The notes beneath the pieces are model-generated. The model made no database searches, had not been told where the DNA came from, and worked only from the letters and a program-made list of their open reading frames with translations. Positions 54,900-64,000 of a DNA stretch of 64,000 bases are shown one piece after another. The translations under genes were made by a program, and so were the position numbers. Within the stretch, counting starts at the first letter, position 1, and every line of letters begins with the position of its first letter. This stretch comes from Chrysomallon squamiferum (taxonomy: Eukaryota; Mollusca; Gastropoda; Neomphalida; Peltospiridae): positions 22,722,990 to 22,786,989 of the forward strand of contig CM022677.1 in assembly GCA_012295275.1 (NCBI GenBank), given 5' to 3'.

Positions 54900-57800
54900 C
54901 ACCATTTCAGAAATAAATACACACACACAAACAAAACACCATTTCAGAAATAAACACACACACACACACAACAAAACACCATTTCAGAAATACACACACA
55001 CACACACACACACAAAACACCATTTCAGAAATAAATACACACACAAAACAAACACCATTTCAGAAATAAATACACACACACAAAAAAAACACCATTTCAG
55101 AAATAAATACACACACACACACACACACACAAACAAAACACCATTTCAGAAATAAATACACACACACACACAAACAAAACACTATTTCAGAAATAAATAC
55201 ACACACACATACACACAAACATAACACCATTTCAGAAATAAATATGCATACACACACATAACACACACACACATACAAACATACACACACACACAAAAAA
55301 AAAACACTATTTCTGAATGAAATATACATACATAAACACATACACAACACACACACATACAAACATACACAAACACAAACAAAACACTATTTCTCAAAGA
55401 AATATACATACATACATACATAAACACACAACACACACATACAAACACTCACACACAAACAATAACATATACGTACACACTAACACCAAACACATGAACA
55501 GACAGATAAACATACACACAGACACTATTTCTGTTATTTACTGTTATACAGACACACACACAGACACACACACAGAGAGACATACACTAATTCTGTTACT
55601 TACTGTTATACAGACACATATACACATTCACACAGACACTATTTCTGTTAGTTATACAGACACATATACACATACACACAGACACTATTTCTGTTATTTA
55701 CTGTTATACAGACACACACACAGAGAAACAGGCACTATTTCTGCTACTTACTGTTATACAGACACACATACACAGACAGACAGACATACACTATTTCTGT
55801 TACTTACTGTTATACAGACACACATACACAGGCAGACAGACATACACTATTTCTGTTACTTACTGTTATACAGACACACATACACAAACAGACACTATTT
55901 CTGTTACTTACTGTTATACAGACACACATACACAGACAGACATACAGACATACACTATTTCTGTTACTGTTATACAGACACACATACACAGACAGACAGA
56001 CATACACTATTTCTGTTACTTACTGTTATACAGACACTATTTCTGTTACTTACTGTTATACAGACACACATACTCAGACAGACAGACATACACTATTTCT
56101 GTTACTTCTGTTATACAGACATACACAGACAGACATATACAGACAGACAGACAGACAGACACTATTTCTGTTACTTACTGTTATACAGACACACATACAC
56201 AGACAGACACTATCTCTGTTATTTACTGTTATACAGACACACATACACAGACAGACAGACATACACTATTTCTGTTACTTACTGTTATACAGACACACAT
56301 ACACAGACAGACATACAGACATACACTATTTCTGTTACTGTTATACAGACACACATACACAGACAGACAGACAGACATACACTATTTCTGTTACTTACTG
56401 TTATACAGACACACATACACAGACACATATACACTATTTCTGTTACTTACTGTTATACAGACACACATACACAGACAGACAGACATACACTATTTCTGTT
56501 ACTTACTGTTATACAGACACACATACACAGACAGACAGACATACACTATTTCTGTTACTACAGACAGACAGATATACAGACAGACAGACAGACATACACT
56601 ATTTCTGTTACTTACTGTTATACAGACACACATACACAGACAGACATACACTATTTCTGTTACTTACTGTTATACAGACACACATACACAGACAGACAGA
56701 CATACACTATTTCTGTTACTTACTGTTATACAGACACACATACACAGACAGACATACACTATTTCTGTTACTTACTGTTATACAGACACACATACACAGA
56801 CAGACATACACTATTTCTGTTACTTACTGTTATACAGACACACATACACAGACAGACAGACATACACTATTTCTGTTACTTACTGTTATACAGACACACA
56901 TACACAGACACATATACACTATTTCTGTTACTTACTGTTATACAGACACACATACACAGACAGACAGACATACACTATTTCTGTTACTTACTGTTATACA
57001 GACACACATACACAGACAGACAGACATACACTATTTCTGTTACTTACTGTTATACAGACACACATACACAGACAGATATACAGACATACACTATTTCTGT
57101 ACTTACTGTTATACAGACACACATACACAGACACACATTTCTGTTACTTACAGATACAGACACACATACACAGACAGACATACACTATTTCTGTTACTTA
57201 CTGTTATACAGACACACATACACAGACAGACATACACTATTTCTGTTACTTACTGTTATACAGACACACATACACAGACAGACAGATATACACTATTTCT
57301 GTTACTTACTGTTATACAGACACACATACACAGACAGACATACACTATTTCTGTTACTTACTGTTATACAGACACACATACACAGACAGACAGATATACA
57401 CTATTTCTGTTACTTACTGTTATACAGACACACATACACAGACACATATACACTATTTCTGTTACTTACTGTTATACAGACACACATACACAGACAGACA
57501 GATATACACTATTTCTGTTACTTACTGTTATACAGACACACATACACAGACAGACAGACATACACTATTTCTGTTACTTACTGTTATACAGACACACATA
57601 CACAGACAGACAGATATACACTATTTCTGTTACTTACTGTTATACAGACACAAATACACAGACAGACAGACATACACTATTTCTGTTACTTACTGTTATA
57701 CAGACAGACATACACTATTTCTGTTACTTACTGTTATACAGACAGACATACACTATTTCTGTTACTTACTGTTATACAGACACACATACACAGACAGACA

Positions 57801-58712
57801 GACATACACTATTTCTGTTACTTACTGTTATACAGACACACATACACAGACAGACAGACATACACTATTTCTGTTACTTACTGTTATACAGACACACATA
57901 CACAGACAGACAGATATACACTATTTCTGTTACTTACTGTTATACAGACACACATACACAGACAGACAGACATACACTATTTCTGTTACTTACTGTTATA
58001 CAGACAGACATACACTATTTCTGTTACTTACTGTTATACAGACAGACATACACTATTTCTGTTACTTACTGTTATACAGACACACATACACAGACAGACA
58101 GATATACACTATTTCTGTTACTTACTGTTATACAGACACACATACACAGACAGACATACACTATTTCTGTTACTTACTGTTATACAGACACACATACACA
58201 GACAGACAGACATACACTATTTCTGTTACTTACTGTTATACAGACAGACATACACTATTTCTGCTACTTACTGTTATACAGACAGACATACACTATTTCT
58301 GTTACTTACTGTTATACAGACACACATACACAGACAGACAGACATACACTATTTCTGTTACTTACTGTTATACAGACACACATACACAGACAGACAGACA
58401 TACACTATTTCTGTTACTTACTGTTACGTCTGTCAGGGGTTTTCCCTGAATCTGGCTCATGTGGCATTTTGTGTTCACTTGTTTTTGTCTTCTTTGTGCT
58501 GTCACCATTTCCTGAGTGTAACAAGAACAAAAACAATAAACAATAATAATAATAATAATAGTAATAACAACAACAACAACAACAACAACAACAATAATTG
58601 TTATGCTGGTAATACTAGTACTAATAAGAAAACAGGAACAGCAATAATCGTGAATTACACATGTGCATGTGTATACAAGTGTAGTAATAGTATTAGCCTT
58701 AATAGTAGTAGC

Positions 58713-58752
<40 letters not shown>

Positions 58753-61700
58753 ATAGTTTTTGTTGTAAAAATATTAGTAATAATAGTAGTAATAGTGTCA
58801 GCAGTAGAGATAGTAGTAACAACAGTGGTGCAGTAGTAGTAGTGGCAGTAGTTGAATGAATAGTACTAGTGAAGTAAACTTCATCTAAGTTGTGTCCAGT
58901 TAAGCTGTCAAAATGAGTTAGTCATCACCTTAGTGAAATTCAAGATTTTTTGTATCGTTATTTCCAGTAAAATATTCCTGTCTAAAATCTTCAAAACAGC
59001 GAACTAACACAAACCACAGTTAACTTGTAGCTCTAAGTGATCAGTGGGGAATCCCTTCAACCAGTCTTCACAGTTTACCTGCTATTTCAAGCTACCGACA
59101 TGGATTCAGACATGGATTCAGACATGGATTCAGACAGGCTCTCTGCTTTGGGATACTGATGTGTGTGACTTGCCTTGTGTATTGAAAGGCTGAATTAAAA
59201 TATTATTTTGGAAAGTGTGATAGTGACTTTCTTAGTGTACAAAATGGAAAGAGAAGGCTAATAACCAAGACTTACAAGGAGAAAAGTGAAATAATTAAGT
59301 ACTGTGAAGCCAATCCTGGCAAGAAAAAGTGTCTGACAGTGGAGAGGTTCAAGATTCCCCGCACAACATTAAATGATATTTCAAAAAAACAAATGTAAAG
59401 TGATCGAGGCCATTGAGAAGGGTTAGGGTGAGCATCCCGATTCAAGTAAAGGCAGAGAAAACACATCAAGCACGTGATGTTTGAAAATGTCAACTCCTCG
59501 CTAATTAAATGGTTTCAACAAATGGCAGCAAGACCTGAAATTCATATCAATGGTGAAATGCTACTTGAAAAAGAATGAGGATCTGCTGAGCAGCTTGGTC
59601 ATGATGAGGATAGTGAGAAACTGAACTGGACTGACGGAAGGTGGGGAACCAGAGAACTGCTTTAAGCTGAAGAGAACTGCTTTAAGCTGGTGAATCTGGG
59701 GATGTTAATACAGTTGAAGAATGGAAAAGAGAAAAACTGAAAACATTCTCCAGAGATAAAAACCACAGGACATATGTAACACCAATGAAAGCAGATTATT
59801 TTGGCTGCTTCTATACATAGAACATGCTAGGATAAGTCGTCATTTTGCCAACTTAGATTCACAAGTAGCCATTATGATGAGTTATGTGTAAGTCATCAAT
59901 ATGAAAAGTTAGCATTACTCGTTTTATATCTGAGTCATCATTATGACAAGTTAGCATTACTCGTCATATATCTAAGTCATCGTTATGACAAGTTAGCATT
60001 ACTCGTCATATATCTAAGTCATCGTTATGACAAGTTAGCATTACTTGTCATATATCTGAGTCATCATTGTGACAAGTTAGCATTACTCGTCATATATCTG
60101 AGTCATCATTGTGACAAGTTAGCATTACTCGTCATATATATGAGTCATCATTGTGACAAGTTAGCATTACTCGTCATATATGTGAGTCATCATTGTGACA
60201 AGTTAGCATTACTTGTCATATATCTGAGTCATCATTATGACAAGTTAGCATTACTCGTCATATATATGAGTCATCACAAAAACCTTGGTCATCAAAGTGA
60301 TGACTTAGGTGAGGTTTACTGTAGTAGTAATACAGTTTACTGCAGCAGTAATACAGTGAACTGTAGCAGTAATACAGTTTACTGTAGCAGTAATACAGTG
60401 AACTGTAGCAGTAATAAAGTGAACTGCAGCAGTAATACCGTTTACTGCAGCTGTAATAAAGTGAACTGCAGCTGTAATACAGTGAACTGCAGCAGTAATA
60501 GTTTACTGCAGCAGTAATACAGTGAACTGCAGCTGTAATACAGTGAACTGCAGCTGTAATACAGTTTACTGCAGCAGTAATACAGTGAACTGTAGCAGTA
60601 ATACAGTTCACTCAGTGAGAGAACACCACAAGTCAGAAAAAGCTTTTCAGCCTGCAAAGTATCCATCAGTTTGTGACATCCCCAACACTCTCTACACAGC
60701 CCCAAATCTGTGAACTCCCCAAATCTGTGTGAACCCCAGCTCTGTAATACAGTGAACTGCTGTGTGACATCCCCAATGAACTGCAGCATCCCCAACTCTG
60801 TGTGACATCCCCAATACTGTGAACTCCCCCAACTCTACAGTGAACTCTGAGACAGTCCAATCGTGAACTGTGTTATAAGATGTTTTCAAACAAGAATCAG
60901 TGTGTTGTTTAGATGTAACAAGAATCAGTGAACTGTAAGATGTTTTAAACAAGACTCAACTGTGTGAGTGTTGTAAGACCACAAACCAGAAAAATCGTGT
61001 TTAGCCTGTAAAGTATCCATCAGTTTGTGACATCCCCATGTAACAAGACATCCCCAACTCTTGTGACATCCCCAAGTGACATCCCCAACTCTTGTAAGAC
61101 ATAACCAAGAATCTGTGTGACATGTCTGTTGTAAGATGTAACCAGAATCGTGTGTTGTTAGATGTAACAAGAATCCCCAACTCTGTGTGTGTGTTGTAAG
61201 ATGTAACCAGAATCTATGTGTTCTGAGATGTAACTCCAATCGTGTGTGTGTTATAAGATGTTTTCAAACAAGAATCGTGTGTGTGTTGTAAGATGTAACA
61301 AGAATCGTGTGTTGTAAGATGTTTTTAAACAAGACTCATGTGTGTGTGTTGTAAGATGTAACAAGAATCGTGTGTTGTTAGATGTAACAAGAATCGTGTG
61401 TGTGTGTTGTAAGATGTAACAAGAATCATGTGTGTGTGTTGTAAGATGTTTTCAAACAAGAATCGTGTGTGTGTGTTGTAAGATGTAACAAGAATCGTGT
61501 GTGTGTGTGTTGTAAGATGTTTTCAAACAAGAATCATGTGTGTGTGTTGTAAGATGTAACAAGAATCGTGTGTGTTGTAAGATGTAACAAGAATCGTGTG
61601 TGTGTGTTGTAAGATGTAACAAGAATCGTGTGTTGTAAGATGTAACAAGACGTGTGTGTGTTGCAAGATGTAACAAGAATCGTGTGTTGTAAGATGTAAC

Positions 61701-62104
61701 AAGAATCGTGTGTTGTAAGATGTAACAAGAATCGTGTGTTGTAAGATGTAACAAGACGTGTGTGTGTTGTAAGATGTAACAAGAATCGTGTGTTGTAAGA
61801 TGTAACAAGAATCGTGTGTTGTAACAAGACTCACCTCGAGGGTTGTACGTCATCTTGCACAGCTGGTAGTAGCTGTCAAACCAGTAACCTGCAGCACATG
61901 CACACTTTGATGCAGTGCACACCTCATAGCCGTTGCTGTTGCAGTCGGTGTCGTGAAGGCAGTGGCTGCCGAATCGGGTGGGTGATGTACACCGTCCCTC
62001 AATGAAGCTGTAGTCAATGTCACACGTACAATTCAACAGCGTGGAACACATCTCCCATCTACCACACACTTCAACACCCGGACTGCACGGCTTGCCATAG
62101 GTGT
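54407..62104 (-). CDS. Type I membrane protein with EB/EGF-like modules (3' part, two exons seen)
   Basis: Two minus-strand exons, 62104..61835 and 54558..54407, are both phase 1 at their shared junction and splice in frame (..NPR-E-LAIIAG..). The known part is a cysteine-rich ectodomain segment, one transmembrane helix and a 27-residue cytoplasmic tail. The start and signal peptide must lie upstream, beyond 64000. Other exons could hide in the 7.3 kb intron, but none was recognised in its repeats. No specific orthologue is recognised; similar EB-module receptors are common in invertebrates. Confidence 0.6.
54559..54665 (-). repeat. Duplicated acceptor and start of the membrane-protein last exon
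   Basis: On plus, the block ACACAATGGCACCAGTAACA to TCTAAAAATAGAAACA, TAACACATCGTGAGCAAC recurs once upstream (in the gene's sense), repeating the polypyrimidine tract, AG and the first 46 or so exon bases. Confidence 0.94.
54690..55400. repeat. About 40-bp (CA)-rich array, about 16 units
   Basis: Units of AAACAAAACACCATTTCAGA, AATAAATA and (CA)n. The minus frame FLKWCFVCVCV is an artefact. Confidence 0.95.
55500..58428. repeat. 55-bp array, about 55 units (2.9 kb)
   Basis: Units of CTATTTCTGTTACTTACTGT, TATACAGACACACATACACA and GACAGACAGACATACA. The plus strand is open in one continuous 1,180-codon frame (55317-58859), but the unit length is not a multiple of three and the same peptide strings (YTDTHTQTD, LFLLLTVIQTHIH, YFCYLLLYRHTYT) cycle through the frames, so this is a stop-free repeat rather than a gene. 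Confidence 0.95.
58531..58855. repeat. (AAT)n, (AAC)n and (AGT)n tracts
   Basis: Trinucleotide runs giving Asn- and Ser-homopolymer frames. Confidence 0.95.
59240..59830 (+). pseudogene. Tigger/CENP-B-like transposase fragment
   Basis: Broken frames read TYKEKSEIIKYCEANPGKKK then RFKIPRTTLNDISKK (first helix-turn-helix), SSLIKWFQQMAARPEIHING then EMLLEKE (second DNA-binding domain) and GDVNTVEEWKREKLKTF (linker). These match the order of N-terminal domains in pogo/Tigger transposases. Stops and frameshifts fall between the blocks, and the DDE catalytic domain is missing. Confidence 0.8.
59860..60270. repeat. 42-bp array inside the Tigger-like element, about 9 units
   Basis: Units of GTCATCATTGTGACAAGTTA plus GCATTACTCGTCATATATCT. 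They resemble the element's own subterminal sequence (GTCATCA). Confidence 0.93.
60322..60612. repeat. 21-bp minisatellite, about 14 units
   Basis: Unit AGTAATACAGTGAACTGCAGC with GTTTACTG variants. The first units may derive from the transposon end GTTTACTGTAGTAGTAATAC. Confidence 0.92.
60613..61125. repeat. Irregular repeat of CCCCAACTCTGTGTGACATC pieces
   Basis: A patchwork of short elements (CTGTGTGACATCCCCAA, GTGAACTG, AAGATGTTTTCAAACAAG), with one longer duplicated block containing AGCCTGTAAAGTATCCATCA. Confidence 0.8.
61126..61834. repeat. About 25-bp array starting at the EB-exon donor, about 28 units
   Basis: Units of GTAAGATGTAACAAGAATCG plus TGTGT, some with GTTTTCAAACAAG. In the gene's sense the array begins immediately after the donor (GTGAGTCTTGTTACAACAC). 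Confidence 0.95.
61835..62104 (-). CDS. EB/EGF-like double cysteine module exon
   Basis: Acceptor TTTGTTGCTGTTTCAG; donor CGAG|GTGAGT; phase 1-1, 270 bases. The peptide TYGKPCSPGVEVCGRWEMCS... contains twelve cysteines in two modules: C-x6-C-x5-C-x5-C-x1-C-x10-C and C-x5-C-x7-C-x4-C-x1-C-x12-C. The second contains CACAAGYWFD, the usual CxC-x-x-GY of EB modules. Symmetric phase 1-1 exons are typical of shuffled extracellular domains. Confidence 0.88.
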
Positions 62105-62109
62105 CTGAA

Positions 62110-63240
62110 ACAGCAACAAATTACATACTAACACAAGTTTACATATTAACACACACACATTACATACTAACACACATTACATACTAACACAAGTTTACAT
62201 ACTAACACACACATTACATACTAACACAAGTTTACATACTAACACACACATTACATACTAACACAAGTTTACATATTAACACACACACATTACATACTAA
62301 CACAAGTTTACATATTAACACACACACATTACATACTAACACAAGTTTACATATTAACACACACACATTACATACTAACACACACACATTACATACTAAC
62401 ACAAGTTTACATATTAACACACACACATTACATACTAACACACATTACATACTAACACAAGTTTACATATTAACACACACACATTACATACTAACACACA
62501 CATTACATACTAACACAAGTTTACATACTAACACACACACATTACATACTAACACAGGTTTACATACTAACACACACACATTACATACTAACACAAGTTT
62601 ACATACTAACACACACACATTACATACTAACACAAGTTTACATACTAACACACACACATTACATACTAACACAAGTTTACATACTAACACACATTACATA
62701 CTAACACAAGTTTACATATTAACACACACACATTACATACTAACACACATTACATACTAACACAAGTTTACATATTAACACACACACATTACATACTAAC
62801 ACACATTACATACTAACACAAGTTTACATATTAACACACACACATTACATACTAACACAAGTTTACATACTAACACACATTACATACTAACACACATTAC
62901 ATACTAACACACACATTACATACTAACACAAGTTTACATACTAACACACACATTACATACTAACACAAGTTTACATACTAACACACACATTACATACTAA
63001 CACAAGTTTACATACTAACACACACATTACATACTAACACAAGTTTACATACTAACACACACATTACATACTAACACAAGTTTACATACTAACTCAAGTT
63101 TACATACTAACACACACATTACATACTAACACACACATTACATACTAACACACACACATTACATACTAACACACACACATTACATACTAACACACACACA
63201 TTACATACTAACACACACACATTACATACTAACACGTTTA
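62110..63240. repeat. About 37-bp array, about 40 half-units
   Basis: Units of ACACACACATTACATACTA, ACACAAGTTTACATACTA and variants (ATATTA, ACACATTA), in the intron upstream of the EB exon. Confidence 0.96.
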
Positions 63241-64000
63241 CACATTAACAAACATACATTACATACCAACAAATATACTAACTTATTAACAAATATAGTA
63301 GCTTATTGAAAATATACTAACCTACCAAGAAATATACTAACTTATTAACAAATATAGTAGCTTATTGAAAATATACTAATCTACAAACAAATATACTAAT
63401 TTATTAACAAATACACTAATTTATTAACAAATATACTAACCTTCCAACAAATATACTAATTTATTGAAAATATACTAATCTACAAAAAAATATACTAACT
63501 TATTAACAAATATATTAGCTTTTCGAAAATATACTAGCTTATTGAAAATACAGTAACTTACCAACAAAGATACTAACTTATTAACAAATATTCTAATAAA
63601 TAGACTAACATTCTAACAAGAATAATAACTTACCAACTAGTATACTAACTTATTAAAAAATATTCTAACTTACCAATAAATATAGTAACATATACAACTA
63701 ATTTATTAACAAATACACCATCAAATACACCATCAAATACACCATCACAACTATACTAACTTAACAACAAATATAATAACATATACAACAAACATACCAA
63801 CACAAATACTAACTTATTAACAAATATACTAAAATTCAAACCACTAACATTCAAATAAATATATTAACTTACCAACTAATAATACTTATTAACAAATATA
63901 TAACTTAGTAACAAATATACCAACAAATATAGTAATATACTAACAGCTTAAGAAATTAATGTTTTACATCTTATTAAATTTGAGAAAAACATTAATAATA
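63241..64000. repeat. Degenerate 20-bp AT-rich array
   Basis: Diverged ACTAACTTATTAACAAATAT units up to the window end. No exon recognised. Confidence 0.85.

Larger units (their letters stand above)
58872..60321 (+). mobile_element. Decayed pogo/Tigger-like DNA transposon, about 1.45 kb
   Basis: The right end CTTAGGTGAGGTTTACTG (60304-60321) is followed by TA and is inverted relative to the left end AAGTAAACTTCATCTAAG (58872-58889). The pair reads CAGTAAACCTCACCTAAG with four mismatches. Inside lies a CENP-B/Tigger-type transposase relic (59244-59830). The 3' third (about 59860-60270) is a tandem array of a TGACAAGTTAGCATTACTCG subterminal unit. The left TA duplication is not intact (TG). 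Confidence 0.72.

Noticed and set aside
59272-59493. 73-codon minus ORF
   Set aside because: Antisense to the Tigger-like transposase fragment, which explains the sequence better.
61452-62069. 205-codon minus ORF as one exon
   Set aside because: Only the cysteine-rich part down to 61835 is exon; past the GTGAGT donor the frame runs into the intronic repeat.

Overview
This is a window of AT-rich nuclear DNA from an animal. The genes have many introns with GT..AG splice sites, U2-type polypyrimidine tracts and AATAAA poly(A) signals. No operons, RBSs or prokaryotic features are present. The conserved genes are ordinary metazoan ones. A short secreted glycine-rich protein of shell-, tube- or silk-matrix character and a transmembrane protein with six-cysteine EB/EGF-like modules suggest an invertebrate, perhaps a lophotrochozoan; that placement is inference. 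More than half of the window is tandem repeat (micro-, mini- and satellite arrays).

Layout. (1) 0.6-1.5 kb, minus strand: glycine-rich secreted protein with a 5'UTR intron and a TATA/CCAAT/CRE promoter. A 1.9 kb minisatellite (2.0-3.9 kb) of related GGAGGCGGATACGG sequence lies beside it in the opposite orientation. (2) 5-12 kb: gene-free repeats, a satellite split by a TA-flanked insertion, and a TIR-bounded MITE (8431-9016). (3) 12.8-14.9 kb, minus strand: a TLNRD1-like talin-rod-domain gene in two exons, then a 1.6 kb satellite. (4) 18.7 kb: a U2 snRNA-like 5' fragment. (5) 19.6-32.8 kb, plus strand: GA-binding protein beta (GABPB), eleven coding exons, with ankyrin repeats, an activation segment and a C-terminal coiled coil. 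(6) 36.1-49.2 kb, plus strand: SMU1, a spliceosomal LisH/CTLH/WD40 protein, thirteen coding exons. (7) 54.4-62.1 kb, minus strand: the last exon (TM plus tail) and one EB-module exon of a type I membrane protein whose 5' part lies beyond the window. Its large intron holds a 2.9 kb array and a decayed pogo/Tigger-like element.

The most unusual pattern is that many tandem arrays are anchored on exon-intron junctions. The repeat unit includes the last or first 10-60 bases of an exon together with its splice donor or acceptor, so the intron carries several decoy copies of the same splice site. This occurs at both donors and acceptors of GABPB, SMU1 and the membrane-protein gene. In GABPB exon 10 a duplicated copy has gained a donor and is in frame. 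Some conserved exons are damaged: two one-base losses in C runs in GABPB, and missing internal pieces in SMU1 exons 5 and 9. These could be assembly or consensus errors in a repeat-rich genome, or real decay; RNA reads would decide.

No tRNA, rRNA, CRISPR array or complete transposase gene was found. The very long open frames in the arrays at 2-3.9 kb, 24-25.4 kb and 55.3-58.9 kb are best explained by stop-free repeat units.
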